DNA of 50,244 nt. It comes from Pseudomonadota bacterium (GTDB lineage: Bacteria > Pseudomonadota > Gammaproteobacteria > Steroidobacterales > MnTg04). Made by a program: the position numbers and the translations under genes. The stretch lies in NCBI GenBank assembly GCA_022560735.1, contig JADFSO010000019.1, positions 1 through 50,244 on the forward strand, read 5' to 3'. The notes beneath the pieces were generated by a model. It saw nothing but the letters and a program-made list of their open reading frames with translations, was not told the DNA's origin and made no database searches. Of this stretch, positions 21,802 to 30,839 are shown piece after piece (within the stretch, counting starts at the first letter, position 1; every line of letters starts with the position of its first letter).

Positions 21802-22365
21802 ATGAGGGAGCAACTCAAAGAACGTCTGACCGGCGCCGCCGTCCTGGTGATCCTGGGCGCGCTGCTGATTCCCGAATTCCTGTCCGGCCCGCCGGCGGAC
21901 GATTTGACCGGTAGCGAGGAGCTTTTGTTGCCCGCCGCCGATACCCAACCGGTGCGCACCCACACGATCCGGCTGGATCAAAAACGGGCCGGGGCGCAGC
22001 CGCCGGTCGCGCAGGCGGTGCGCAGCGAGTCGCAGACGGCGCGGCAGGATGCGGCGGCTGCGAAAAGCCCGGGCGAAAAACCGGCGGCGAAGCCTGCCGC
22101 CAAGGACACCGCGCAGCCGGCGCGGAGCCAGGCGGGTGGCTGGGCCGTACAGGCAGGCAGCTTTTCCAGGCTGGAAAACGCCCGCCGGCTCAGCGCGACC
22201 CTGCAATCGATGGGCTATGACAGTTTTATCAGCGAGACGGTTATCGATGGCCGCAAATTGCACCGGGTGCGGATCGGTCCGCTGGCCAATCGCAAAGCGG
22301 CCGACCGCATCGCGAACGAGCTTCAGCAACAAGGGCAGCAGGCCAAATCCGTACCCCATCCATGA
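21802..22365 (+). CDS. SPOR-domain (DedD-like) cell-division protein
   Basis: This 187-residue protein has one N-terminal membrane segment (AAVLVILGALLIPEFL), an Ala/Lys/Pro-rich linker (~70-115) and a C-terminal SPOR domain (WAVQAGSFSRLENARRL through LHRVRIGPL). SPOR domains bind denuded peptidoglycan at the division septum, and DedD promotes constriction in E. coli. The position between folC and cvpA matches dedD in E. coli and its equivalent in Pseudomonas. The start at 21802 lies five bases after the folC stop. The assignment to DedD rests on context and architecture, since linkers of this family diverge quickly. Confidence 0.88.
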   Translation: MREQLKERLTGAAVLVILGALLIPEFLSGPPADDLTGSEELLLPAADTQPVRTHTIRLDQKRAGAQPPVAQAVRSESQTARQDAAAAKSPGEKPAAKPAAKDTAQPARSQAGGWAVQAGSFSRLENARRLSATLQSMGYDSFISETVIDGRKLHRVRIGPLANRKAADRIANELQQQGQQAKSVPHP

Positions 22366-22390
22366 CCGCTGACGCGGCTTCTCGATTGAC

Positions 22391-22421
22391 TTGCTGTATG
22401 TCGTGCCGAGTCTGCTAAAAT
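22391..22421 (+). promoter_or_regulatory. possible promoter for cvpA-purF
   Basis: TAAAAT (22416-22421) lies about 30 bases before the cvpA start, with TTGCTG (22391-22396) at a long 19-base spacing; a better -35 (TTGACT at 22386) is too far. The 87-base gap after the SPOR gene suggests a promoter here, but the match is only fair. Confidence 0.35.
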
Positions 22422-22452
22422 ATCCATTCCTCAGTCCCGCGGGCAGTAAATA

Positions 22453-22944
22453 ATGGGTTTCGATTTCTTGCTGATCGTCATACTCCTGGCATCGATGGGC
22501 GTGGGTGTCATGCGCGGATTTTTTCGCGAGCTGTTATCGATAGTCGGCTGGATCCTCGCCGTCTGGGTTGCGTGGGAATACAGCCACCTGCTTGCGCCCT
22601 ACCTGGGCAGCGGGCTTTCGCCGGCGGTGAAAATCTGGGCCGGCCGGATCATTCTGTTTATCGGCGTCCTGATCGTGGCGCTGCTGGCCGGCAACCTGGT
22701 CAGCATGATCGTGCAAAGAACCGCGTTGTCCGTTCCCGATCGCAGTCTCGGCATGTTGTTCGGTTTTGCCCGCGGCATCATCCTGATCGGACTGGTGGTC
22801 ATGGTCGCGCAAATCCTGCAGATGCCGGATCAACCCTGGTGGGACGATTCAAAACTGGTTCCATACGGAACCGCGGTGGCGGACTGGATGCAACAGTTCC
22901 TGGATGCCGGGGTAGACTATATCGAAGGTACGGTGGAATTCTGA
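22453..22944 (+). CDS. cvpA: CvpA family membrane protein
   Basis: This 163-residue inner-membrane protein has about four hydrophobic segments (FLLIVILLASMGVGVMRG, LLSIVGWILAVWVAW, ILFIGVLIVALLAGNLV, GIILIGLVVMVAQIL) and the family motif RGFFRELLSIVGWI near the N-terminus. CvpA is required for colicin V production and, in several species, for envelope-stress or bile tolerance; its biochemical role is unknown. It precedes purF as in most gammaproteobacteria, 44 bases apart. Confidence 0.93.
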   Translation: MGFDFLLIVILLASMGVGVMRGFFRELLSIVGWILAVWVAWEYSHLLAPYLGSGLSPAVKIWAGRIILFIGVLIVALLAGNLVSMIVQRTALSVPDRSLGMLFGFARGIILIGLVVMVAQILQMPDQPWWDDSKLVPYGTAVADWMQQFLDAGVDYIEGTVEF

Positions 22945-22988
22945 TCGGCGTTCGGATTCTGTGTTGTTGAATTGGGTGAGATTCTGAA

Positions 22989-24488
22989 ATGTGTGGTGTA
23001 GTCGGGATTGTCGGTCAGACCGCTGTCAACCAGTCTATTTACGATGCGCTGACGGTTTTGCAGCATCGCGGCCAGGATGCGGCAGGCATCATGACCTGCG
23101 ATGGTTTCGAGTTGCACCAGCGCAAGGACAATGGCCTGGTGCGCGACGTCTTTCGGATGCGCCACATGCTCGGGCTGAAAGGAAACATGGGGATTGGCCA
23201 TGTGCGCTATCCGACCGCGGGCGGCACCAGCGCGAGCCAGGCGCAGCCGTTTTACGTCAACAGCCCGCACGGTATTTGCCTGGCCCACAACGGCAATCTC
23301 ACCAATACCCGGCAACTGACCAGGCTGTTGATCAAGGAAGACCGGCGCCACCTGAACACGCAATCCGATTCGGAACTGGTGCTGAATGTGCTGGCGCATG
23401 AATTGCAGCGCCAGGACGGTGAACTCAAACCTGAAAACGTATTCCGTGCGGTCGGCGCGTTGCACCGTCGTTGCGCCGGCGGCTATGCCGTGGTCGCGAT
23501 GATTATCGGCCACGGCATCCTGGGTTTTCGCGACCCCAACGGCATTCGTCCGCTGATCATCGGTGTCCGCCAGACCGACCAGGGCCAGGAGCACATGCTC
23601 GCCTCGGAGAGCGTCGCGCTCGATGGGCTGGGCTTCGAAATCCTGCGCGATGTGAGGCCCGGCGAGGCGGTGTGGATCGATACCGGCGGCGCGCTGCACA
23701 GCAAGCAATGCGCGGCCGGGGAACAGCACACGCCGTGCATTTTCGAATTCGTCTATTTTGCCCGGCCGGACTCGATTATCGACAATATTTCGGTTTACAA
23801 GGCGCGGTTGCGGATGGGCGACCGGCTGGCCGCCCGAATCCTGAGCGTACACCCGGACAACGATATCGATGTCGTGATACCGATCCCGGATACCAGCCGC
23901 ACCAGTGCGGTGCAGGTCGCCCACGCACTCGACGTCAAGTATCGCGAGGGTTTTATCAAGAACCGCTATATCGGCCGGACATTCATCATGCCGGGCCAGG
24001 AACTCAGACGGAAGTCGGTGCGCAGAAAGCTCAACGCGATCGATCTCGAATTCCGCGGCAAGAACGTGTTGCTGGTGGATGACTCGATCGTTCGCGGGAC
24101 CACCTCGCAGCAGATCATCGAGATGGCCAGGGAAGCGGGCGCCAGGAAAGTCTATTTCGCATCCGCCGCGCCGCCGGTGCGCTTTCCCAATGTCTATGGC
24201 ATCGATATGCCGGCCGCCGCGGAACTGGTCGCCAACGGCCGCAGCGAACAGGAAGTTGCCGCGGTCATCGGTGCGGACTGGCTGGTCTACCAGGACCTGG
24301 CCGACCTGGTTGCCGCGGTCCGCTACGACAACGCCGCCATCGAGCACTTCGATACTTCCTGTTTTTCGGGCGAGTACGTCGCTGGCGATATCAGCGAAGA
24401 ATACCTGCACAGAATCGAACAGGAGCGTTCCGACGAAGCGCAGGCCAGGCGCATTGGCGAAGACAGCGATCTGCAACAGGTGGTCTGA
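22989..24488 (+). CDS. purF: amidophosphoribosyltransferase
   Basis: PurF transfers the amide nitrogen of glutamine to PRPP, the first committed step of purine synthesis. The 499-residue protein begins MCGVVGIVG, so Cys2 becomes the N-terminal nucleophile after Met removal. The Ntn glutaminase domain occupies ~1-230 ([18 protein letters not shown]), and the phosphoribosyltransferase domain has [13 protein letters not shown] as the PRPP loop. The start is preceded by a GGGTGAG ribosome site. The cvpA-purF pair is conserved. Confidence 0.97.
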   Translation: MCGVVGIVGQTAVNQSIYDALTVLQHRGQDAAGIMTCDGFELHQRKDNGLVRDVFRMRHMLGLKGNMGIGHVRYPTAGGTSASQAQPFYVNSPHGICLAHNGNLTNTRQLTRLLIKEDRRHLNTQSDSELVLNVLAHELQRQDGELKPENVFRAVGALHRRCAGGYAVVAMIIGHGILGFRDPNGIRPLIIGVRQTDQGQEHMLASESVALDGLGFEILRDVRPGEAVWIDTGGALHSKQCAAGEQHTPCIFEFVYFARPDSIIDNISVYKARLRMGDRLAARILSVHPDNDIDVVIPIPDTSRTSAVQVAHALDVKYREGFIKNRYIGRTFIMPGQELRRKSVRRKLNAIDLEFRGKNVLLVDDSIVRGTTSQQIIEMAREAGARKVYFASAAPPVRFPNVYGIDMPAAAELVANGRSEQEVAAVIGADWLVYQDLADLVAAVRYDNAAIEHFDTSCFSGEYVAGDISEEYLHRIEQERSDEAQARRIGEDSDLQQVV

Positions 24489-24518
24489 GATCGGTTCGCG
24501 CAACACGCCCGGTTTTCG

Positions 24519-25772
24519 ATGACAGTCCGGATCCTGATAATCGACGACGACCCGCGCTATCACAAGGTGCTGGCGCGTCATATCAAGAGCGAATGGGCCG
24601 ACGCCGAGGTCAGGGCGATCAGGAAAACCGACCGGTCCGCCGACGGCCCGCTGATTCCCGATGGCGTCAATCCGAGCGACTACCATGCGGTGCTGCTCGA
24701 TCGCGCACCCGGGGGCGGGGACGGGCTGAAATACCTGCGTGATTTCAAACGCCGGCCGGGTTTTCCGCCGGTGATTTTTATCATCGACCGGGGCAACGAA
24801 TTACTCGCCGTCGAGGCGATCAAGGCCGGTGCCGAAGATTACCTGCTCAGGGAAGAGATCAATCACGACCGCTTCATCGCCAGCTTGCGCAGCGCGATCC
24901 GCAAACACAAAAGGACTTCCGCGTTGCTCAGCCGGCGGCAGGCGCTGGACGAGGCCTGTCGTTTTGGCGCGGTAAAAATTCGTGGCCACCGCTTTGTCCG
25001 TGAGCTGGGAAGTGGCGGCATTTCCTCCGTTTACCTGGCCGAAGCTGGCAAGGACAACAGCCTGGTGGTGCTCAAAGTGTTCAGGCTGGTGCCCGAAATT
25101 GCCGAGGCGCAGAATTCTTTCGATCGATTCATCCAGGAATACCAGCTGATTTCACGGATCGAGCATCCCAACATCGTGCGCATTTTCGATCTCGGCGTGG
25201 CCGACGATCATGCCTATATCACGATGGAGTATTTCAAGGAAGGCAACCTGCGCGCAAAAATGAAGCGCCCGTTGCCGGCCGCAAAAATGCTGGATTACCT
25301 GCGGCAGATCGCCGGCGCGCTGACGGCAATCCACGAAGTCGGCATTTTGCATCGCGATTTGAAACCAGCCAACGTCATGTTGCGGGAAGACGAGTCCATC
25401 GCGCTGATCGATTTCGGCCTGGCCAAGCAAATGACGCTGGATCAGGAAATCACCGGATCCGGTCAGATTTTTGGCACGCCGTACTATATGAGCCCGGAAC
25501 AAGGCCATGCGGGCCAGGTCGATGAGCGCAGCGATATCTACAGTCTCGGCGTGATGGTTTTCGAGATGCTCAGCGGTGAAAAACCCTTTACCGCCGATAC
25601 GCCGATGGCGGTTATTTACAAACACAGCAATACGCCGCTGCCGCGGCTGGGCGGTGAGTTGTCCGCGTACCAGGAGTTGCTGGACAGGATGCTGGCCAAG
25701 GCTCCGCACGATCGTTTTCAGAGCGCCGGGGATTTGCTGGCATACCTGGACAGCCAGTGGCCACGGCAATGA
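24519..25772 (+). CDS. receiver domain-Ser/Thr protein kinase hybrid
   Basis: This 417-residue soluble protein joins an N-terminal CheY-like receiver (~1-125) to a eukaryotic-type kinase (~155-415). The receiver keeps the acidic pocket (Asp9-Asp11) and a phospho-acceptor candidate Asp61 (LLDRAPGGG), but the usual conserved Lys is Arg111 and the Thr/Ser position is hydrophobic. The kinase looks complete: Gly loop GSGGIS (164-169), Lys186 (VVLKVF), HRDLKPAN with catalytic Asp280, DFG (298-300) and SPE in place of APE. It has no membrane segment, which is unusual for this family. Its stop overlaps the miaE start by four bases, so the two are translationally coupled; purF ends 30 bases upstream. 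No cognate histidine kinase is in the window, and its targets are unknown. Confidence 0.93.
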   Translation: MTVRILIIDDDPRYHKVLARHIKSEWADAEVRAIRKTDRSADGPLIPDGVNPSDYHAVLLDRAPGGGDGLKYLRDFKRRPGFPPVIFIIDRGNELLAVEAIKAGAEDYLLREEINHDRFIASLRSAIRKHKRTSALLSRRQALDEACRFGAVKIRGHRFVRELGSGGISSVYLAEAGKDNSLVVLKVFRLVPEIAEAQNSFDRFIQEYQLISRIEHPNIVRIFDLGVADDHAYITMEYFKEGNLRAKMKRPLPAAKMLDYLRQIAGALTAIHEVGILHRDLKPANVMLREDESIALIDFGLAKQMTLDQEITGSGQIFGTPYYMSPEQGHAGQVDERSDIYSLGVMVFEMLSGEKPFTADTPMAVIYKHSNTPLPRLGGELSAYQELLDRMLAKAPHDRFQSAGDLLAYLDSQWPRQ

Positions 25773-26419
25773 GCGACGCGGCCGCCGGCGTGCCGGAGGA
25801 ACTCAGTTCCTTTCTCGGCGCCGGGACGCCGGCCGCATGGGTGGCGGAGGCGTTGCGGCAACCGGAGGTACTGCTGCTCGACCACGCCAATTGTGAACTC
25901 AAAGCGGCGTCGACGGCGTTGAGCCTGATGTTCCGCTACCCGCGTCACCGGAAACTGGTCTACCGGATGTCCAGGCTGGCTCGCGAGGAACTCAGGCATT
26001 TCGAGCAGGTGCGCGCGCTGCTGCAAAAAAGAGGCGCGGCCGACCGGCCCTTGACGGCTTCGCGCTATGCCGCGGGTCTGCGCAAGCTGGTCAGGAAAAC
26101 CGAACCCGGTGCGGTGGTCGATATGCTGATCACGGGCGCGTTCATCGAGGCGCGTTCGGCCGAGCGATTCGCCGTGCTCGCAGCGCAACTCGATGCGGAG
26201 CTGGGCCGGTTTTATGCGGGCCTGCTGGCCGCGGAAGCGCGTCATTTCGAGCAGTACCTGGGTCTTGCCGTCGAATATCATGCCGGCAGCGAGGCCGAAC
26301 TACAGCAAAGAATCGCGTTGTTTCGCAATGCGGAAGCGGCTTTGTGTTGCGACCCGGACCCGCAGTTTCGTTTTCACAGCGGGACGCCGCTGATGCAGGA
26401 GGGCCTTCAGGCCCGATAA
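25769..26419 (+). CDS. miaE: tRNA-(ms2io6A)-hydroxylase MiaE
   Basis: MiaE is a di-iron, oxygen-dependent enzyme that hydroxylates 2-methylthio-N6-isopentenyl-adenosine at tRNA position 37. The 216-residue four-helix protein has the expected ligands: Glu43 (HANCELKA), Glu74/His77 (REELRHFEQV), Glu127 (GAFIEARSAERF) and Glu156/His159 (AEARHFEQYL). The ATG at 25769 overlaps the kinase stop (ATGA); a GTG at 25757 would lie inside the kinase gene. The last residues, QEGLQAR, are encoded by a REP palindrome, so the original C-terminus has been replaced. The REP does not touch the catalytic core. Confidence 0.92.
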   Translation: MSDAAAGVPEELSSFLGAGTPAAWVAEALRQPEVLLLDHANCELKAASTALSLMFRYPRHRKLVYRMSRLAREELRHFEQVRALLQKRGAADRPLTASRYAAGLRKLVRKTEPGAVVDMLITGAFIEARSAERFAVLAAQLDAELGRFYAGLLAAEARHFEQYLGLAVEYHAGSEAELQQRIALFRNAEAALCCDPDPQFRFHSGTPLMQEGLQAR

Positions 26420-26457
26420 GAATCAAACCAATATTGCAGGAGGGCCTTCAGGCCCGA
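26395..26457 (+). repeat. REP pair 1 (two GGGCCTTCAGGCCC palindromes)
   Basis: Copies at 26395-26417 (GCAGGAGGGCCTTCAGGCCC then GAT) and 26436-26457 stand in direct orientation with starts 41 bases apart. The first lies inside the 3' end of miaE and leads into its TAA stop. The spacer differs from that of the other pairs. The gap before the convergent lpxH gene (26458-26505) shows nothing further. Confidence 0.9.
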
Positions 26458-26505
26458 ACAGGTTGGTCGCCGAAACCGAAGAATGTTGCCGGTCAGGGAA
26501 TCGAA

Positions 26506-27228
26506 CTAGAGATTCTGGATCAGCTCGATCCCGTTTTTGTCCCAGCGCACCATGCTGCCTTGTTCATACCAGGCGCCGAGTACGATGCGGCGCGCCTCGA
26601 CGCCGTCTGCCAGCGTGAAATCGTGTACCGCGGGGCGGTGGGTGTGCCCGTGCAGCAACACGGTCACCTGTCGCTCTGCCATCAGCGCCTCGACCGCTTG
26701 CTGGTTGACGTCGCCGATTTCCGCTGCGTGTTGCCGCTGGTATTGCACGGATGCATCGGCGGCGTGGCGGGCGATTTCACGCCGCTGTGCGAGTGGCCGC
26801 GCGAGAAAGCGTTTTTGCCATTGCGGATCGCGAACTTCCTTTCTGAACGCCTGGTAGCCAAGGTCATCGGTGCACAGCGCATCGCCATGGCTGAGCAACA
26901 AGGTCTCGCCATACAATTCGAGCCGGGTCGGGTCGGCGAGCAGCCGGCAGCCGCTGTCTTTGGCGAAGCGCTCGCCGATCAGGAAATCGCGGTTGCCATG
27001 CATGAAGTAAACCGGCACGCCCGAATCGTTTAGCGCACGCAGCTTCCGCGGGACCAGTTTGGCAAATTCATCGTCGTCGTCATCGCCGATCCATGCCTCG
27101 AACAGGTCGCCGAGCACGTACAGCGCTTCGGCCTGCGTGGCCTGCAGTTCGAGGAAGCGAAAAAAACGCTCGCTGATATCCGCTCGCCCGGGCTCCAGGT
27201 GGACATCGGATACGAAAACCACGGCCAT
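26506..27228 (-). CDS. lpxH: UDP-2,3-diacylglucosamine diphosphatase
   Basis: LpxH hydrolyses UDP-2,3-diacylglucosamine to lipid X in lipid A synthesis, confirming a Gram-negative outer membrane. The 240-residue calcineurin-like phosphoesterase has all metal motifs: SDVHL at the N-terminus, GDLFEAWIGDD, HGNRDF, LSHGD and HGHTHRP. It follows the cyclophilin gene with seven bases between them, the same adjacency as ppiB-lpxH in E. coli. Confidence 0.95.
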   Translation of the reverse strand: MAVVFVSDVHLEPGRADISERFFRFLELQATQAEALYVLGDLFEAWIGDDDDDEFAKLVPRKLRALNDSGVPVYFMHGNRDFLIGERFAKDSGCRLLADPTRLELYGETLLLSHGDALCTDDLGYQAFRKEVRDPQWQKRFLARPLAQRREIARHAADASVQYQRQHAAEIGDVNQQAVEALMAERQVTVLLHGHTHRPAVHDFTLADGVEARRIVLGAWYEQGSMVRWDKNGIELIQNL

Positions 27229-27235
27229 CGGCGGT

Positions 27236-27823
27236 CTACTCCCGGATCGTCGCTCTCTGGAGCATCACCGAGGCTTTCTCGATGATAACCATGCTTTGCG
27301 GTACATCGGTCGGGAACGGCCCCCCGGGACCGGTGGGAATGGCGGCAATGGCCTCGACGACATCCATGCCCTCGACCACCGTGCCAAACACGGTATAGCC
27401 CCAGCGGCTGGGTTTGGGGTCGAGCTTGAGGTTATCGGAAACATTGATAAAAAATTGCGCGGTCGCCGTGTGCGGCAGGTTGGTGCGCGCCATCGCGATC
27501 GTGCCCGGCTGATTGCTCAGGCCGTTGCCCGATTCGTTCGGGATGGGGTTGCTGGTCGGTATTTCGCCGTAGTCGATCGCATAGCCGCCGCCCTGGACGA
27601 TGAACCCCGGGATGACCCGGTGGAATATCGTGCCGTCATAATGACCATCCTCCACATACTTGAGGAAGTTGTAAACGGTGATGGGCGCACGGGCGGTGTC
27701 GAGTTCCAGCACGATGGTCCCGCGGTTGGTTTTCAGTTTTACCTTCGGAAAAAGCGGCAGTTCCTGCGCCTGCAGGCTGGTGGCAAACAAGCCCAGCGTC
27801 AACGCGACGAGCAGTTTTTTCAT
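27236..27823 (-). CDS. periplasmic cyclophilin-type peptidyl-prolyl isomerase
   Basis: This 195-residue protein has a signal peptide (KKLLVALTLGLFATSLQA, then QE) followed by a complete cyclophilin domain: FHRVIPGFIVQGGG, the TAQFFIN active-site strand and VFGTVVEGMDVV. It should catalyse proline isomerisation during folding of exported proteins, like PpiA, although its place beside lpxH is that of cytoplasmic PpiB in E. coli. Because location and neighbourhood point to different E. coli homologues, I give no symbol. It diverges from gltX across 99 bases. Confidence 0.93.
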   Translation of the reverse strand: MKKLLVALTLGLFATSLQAQELPLFPKVKLKTNRGTIVLELDTARAPITVYNFLKYVEDGHYDGTIFHRVIPGFIVQGGGYAIDYGEIPTSNPIPNESGNGLSNQPGTIAMARTNLPHTATAQFFINVSDNLKLDPKPSRWGYTVFGTVVEGMDVVEAIAAIPTGPGGPFPTDVPQSMVIIEKASVMLQRATIRE

Positions 27824-27885
27824 CGACTATCTCCAGCATGCCAGAACCGCCAATGATAGGCGGAGACGGCCGATGGATGATAGCC

Positions 27886-27914
27886 TTGGAGCCGGTCGGG
27901 GTTTTAGCTACCAT
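27886..27914 (+). promoter_or_regulatory. possible gltX promoter, near-leaderless
   Basis: TTGGAG (27886-27891), a 17-base spacer and TACCAT (27909-27914) resemble a sigma-70 promoter. Transcription would begin around 27921, two bases from the gltX ATG at 27923. No Shine-Dalgarno sequence precedes that ATG. Confidence 0.4.
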
Positions 27915-27922
27915 TGCGCGCC

Positions 27923-29359
27923 ATGAATACAGCCGTCGTCACCACCCGTTTCGCACCGAGTCCGACCGGGTATACCCATCTCGGAAATCTGCGTACCGCG
28001 CTGTTCAACGCATTGCTCGCGCGGGCCGCGAACGGGGAGTTCCTGTTGCGCTCGGAAGATACCGATCGTGAGCGCAGCGCCGAAAAATATCTCGCTGCGC
28101 TGTGCGACGATTTGCGCTGGCTGGGGCTGGACTGGGATCTCGGGCCGGGCATGGAAGAAGCCGGCGGGCGCGGCCCGTTTCGCCAGTCCGAGCGCCAGGC
28201 CGTCTACCAGGCCTGGTTTGACAAACTCAGCGAGCGGCGGCTGGCCTATCCGTGTTTTTGCAGCGGCGAGGACCTGGAAAAATCGCGCCGGGCGCAGCGG
28301 CGCGCAAACCAGGCGCCGCGTTATGCCGGCACTTGTCGCGAGCTCGCTGAAAAAGACATCGCCGAACGCTTGCTCGCCGGTCAGCGGCCGACCCTGCGCT
28401 ATCGGGTCGCCGACGAAGGGGTCGTCGAATTTACCGACCTGGCCAAAGGGCCGCAGAAATTCGAGCTGGCGGATATCGGCGATTTCATTATCCGCCGCGC
28501 GGATGGCACGCCGGCGTTTTTTTTCAGCAACGCGCTGGATGACTCGCTGATGGGGGTCACCCACGTGTTGCGCGGCGAGGACCACCTGGCCAATACGCCG
28601 CGGCAGATCGCCCTGTTGCGTTCGCTGGGCCTGGCCGTGCCCGAATATGGGCATTTGTCGCTGATCGTCGGCGACGATGGCAAACCGCTGTCGAAACGCA
28701 AGGGCGCCGCCAGCCTTAAAAAGCTCAGGGAGCAGGGTTACCTGCCTGCCGCGCTGAACAATCACCTGTTTAGGCTCGGTCATGCGAGCGACAGCGGCGA
28801 GTTGATGAGCCTGGCTGAAATGAGCGCACATTTCGATTGCGCGCGCCTGGGACGGGCGCCGGCCCGGCATGACCCGGTGCAGCTCGACCACTGGCAGAAG
28901 CTGGCGGTGATGAAACTCAGCGATGCGGAGGTCAGGACCTGGCTGGGGGCCGGCGCCAGCGGGGATTATCTCGATGGCGCGGTGCCGGCGGACAAAGAGG
29001 AAGATTTCATCGCCCTGGTGCGTGCGAACCTGCAGCGACCGGCGGAGGGCGCCGGCTGGGCGAAAATCCTGTTCCTCGATGAGCCGGTGACCGGGGCAAC
29101 GATGGTCGACGGGCTCAGCGGCATCGAAGCCGGTTTCTTCGAAACCGCGATTGCCCTGTGGGCGAAAGGACACGACAGTTTTCGCGATTTTTGCGGCCGG
29201 CTCGGCGAGAAAACCGGCGCCAGGGGCAAACAGCTGTTCCAGCCCTTGCGCCTGGCGCTGACCGGCGAGCTGCGCGGTCCTGAACTCGAGAAAATCGCCG
29301 CGCTGATGGGCAAAGACCGGGTGGCACGGAGACTCCGCGAGGCTGGGAAAAGATGCTGA
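27923..29359 (+). CDS. gltX: glutamyl-tRNA synthetase
   Basis: This 478-residue class I synthetase charges tRNA-Glu. The HIGH-type signature is FAPSPTGYTHLGNLRT and the KMSKS-type loop is PLSKRKGAAS. A CFCS...C cluster (~110-135) matches the zinc-binding insert seen in many bacterial GluRS. The C-terminal anticodon-binding domain is present, which excludes the short glutamyl-Q-tRNA(Asp) synthetase. I chose the ATG at 27923 (MNTAVVTTRFAPSP); a TTG three codons upstream is possible. It overlaps cysS by seven bases, so the two synthetases are probably co-translated. Confidence 0.95.
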   Translation: MNTAVVTTRFAPSPTGYTHLGNLRTALFNALLARAANGEFLLRSEDTDRERSAEKYLAALCDDLRWLGLDWDLGPGMEEAGGRGPFRQSERQAVYQAWFDKLSERRLAYPCFCSGEDLEKSRRAQRRANQAPRYAGTCRELAEKDIAERLLAGQRPTLRYRVADEGVVEFTDLAKGPQKFELADIGDFIIRRADGTPAFFFSNALDDSLMGVTHVLRGEDHLANTPRQIALLRSLGLAVPEYGHLSLIVGDDGKPLSKRKGAASLKKLREQGYLPAALNNHLFRLGHASDSGELMSLAEMSAHFDCARLGRAPARHDPVQLDHWQKLAVMKLSDAEVRTWLGAGASGDYLDGAVPADKEEDFIALVRANLQRPAEGAGWAKILFLDEPVTGATMVDGLSGIEAGFFETAIALWAKGHDSFRDFCGRLGEKTGARGKQLFQPLRLALTGELRGPELEKIAALMGKDRVARRLREAGKRC

Positions 29360-30813
29360 GAATACACAACAGCTTCACCGGCAAAAAAGAGGAATTTGCC
29401 CCGATCGAGAAGGGTAAGGTGCGCATGTACGTGTGCGGCATCACCGTTTACGACTACCTGCACTTGGGTCACGTGCGCATGCTGCTCGTGTTCGACATGA
29501 TCACGCGCTGGTTGCGCGCCAGCGGCTATCGGCTCACCTATGTCCGCAACATCACCGACATCGACGACAAGATCATCGCCCGGGCCAACGAAAACGACGA
29601 GGACATCGATGCGCTGACCGCCAGGTTCATCGAGGCGATGAACGAAGACTGCGCCACGCTCGATATCCTGCCGCCGACCCATGAGCCGCGCGCGACCGAA
29701 ACGATGGCCGCGATCATCGCGATGATCGAGGCGCTCGAAGAACGCGGTTACGCCTACCGCGGCGATAACGGGGATGTTTATTACGCGGTGGCGAAATTCG
29801 ACGGCTATGGCGCCTTGTCCGGCAGGAACACGGACGATCTGCGGGCCGGCGCGCGCGTCGAACCCGATGAGCACAAGCGCGACCCGCTGGATTTCGTGCT
29901 GTGGAAAGCGGCCAAGCCGGGCGAGCCGTCCTGGCCGTCACCGTGGGGCGATGGCCGGCCCGGCTGGCACATCGAGTGTTCGGCGATGGCGACACAAGTC
30001 CTCGGTAATGAATTCGATATCCACGGCGGCGGCATGGATCTGAAATTCCCGCATCACGAGAACGAGATCGCCCAGTCCTGCGCGGCCACCGGCGAAGGCT
30101 TTGCCAGGTTGTGGATGCACAATGGTTTCGTACGCATCGACGAGAAAAAAATGTCCAAATCGCTGGGCAACTTTTTCACGCTGCGCGAGATTTTGAAAAG
30201 TTACCACGCCGACGAGATTCGCTATTTCCTGTTGGGCCCGCATTACCGGCAGCCGGTGAATTACAGCAGCATGGAACTCGATGCGGCGCGCGCGGCGCTC
30301 GGGGGTTTTTATTCGGCATTGGCGAAGGTCGATCTGCAAACGAGCAACGACCCACAGCAGACCGTCTCATCGTTATATGAAAGTGCATCGGGCTTTCTCA
30401 AGACGTTGACCAAAGGGGGGACGTATTGGCAGCGCTTCAGGGACTCCATGGACGACGATTTCAACACGCCGGGCGCGCTGGCCATACTCGCCGAACTGAA
30501 ACGCGATCTGAACCGCTGCCTCAAATCCAGCCAGCAGGACCAGGCGAACGCCATCGGCCGGGAATTGGTCCGGCTGGGAGGGATACTCGGCCTGCTGGGC
30601 GAGGACCCGCAGGCATGGCTGCGACGGTCGGCGCCGGACGCGCAGACCAGCGATGAGTTGAGCGATTCCGAGATCGAATCGCTAATCGCAAAGCGCCAGC
30701 GGGCACGGGCCGACAAGGACTTCCCCGAATCCGACCGAATTCGCGATGTGCTGGCCAAAGCCGGCGTGCAACTCGAAGACAGCCCCACCGAAACAACCTG
30801 GCGCCGCCTGTAG
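29353..30813 (+). CDS. cysS: cysteinyl-tRNA synthetase
   Basis: This 486-residue class I enzyme charges tRNA-Cys. It has the HIGH-type motif CGITVYDYLHLGH with the first zinc ligand Cys, further zinc-site residues in WHIECSAMA and GGGMDLKFPHHENE, and KKMSKSLGN as the KMSKS loop. The C-terminal helical anticodon domain is complete. The start lies inside the gltX end. The stop TAG (30811-30813) is partly formed by the first bases of a REP palindrome, so the end of the gene may have been reshaped by it. Confidence 0.97.
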   Translation: MLRIHNSFTGKKEEFAPIEKGKVRMYVCGITVYDYLHLGHVRMLLVFDMITRWLRASGYRLTYVRNITDIDDKIIARANENDEDIDALTARFIEAMNEDCATLDILPPTHEPRATETMAAIIAMIEALEERGYAYRGDNGDVYYAVAKFDGYGALSGRNTDDLRAGARVEPDEHKRDPLDFVLWKAAKPGEPSWPSPWGDGRPGWHIECSAMATQVLGNEFDIHGGGMDLKFPHHENEIAQSCAATGEGFARLWMHNGFVRIDEKKMSKSLGNFFTLREILKSYHADEIRYFLLGPHYRQPVNYSSMELDAARAALGGFYSALAKVDLQTSNDPQQTVSSLYESASGFLKTLTKGGTYWQRFRDSMDDDFNTPGALAILAELKRDLNRCLKSSQQDQANAIGRELVRLGGILGLLGEDPQAWLRRSAPDAQTSDELSDSEIESLIAKRQRARADKDFPESDRIRDVLAKAGVQLEDSPTETTWRRL

Positions 30814-30831
30814 CAGGGCCTTCAGGCCCGA
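30812..30831 (+). repeat. single REP palindrome after cysS
   Basis: AGCAGGGCCTTCAGGCCCGA begins within the cysS stop codon. It is a slightly shortened copy of the window's REP (GCAGGG instead of GCAGGAGGG), placed eight bases before the convergent folD stop. Confidence 0.9.
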
Positions 30832-30839
30832 ACCAGCAA

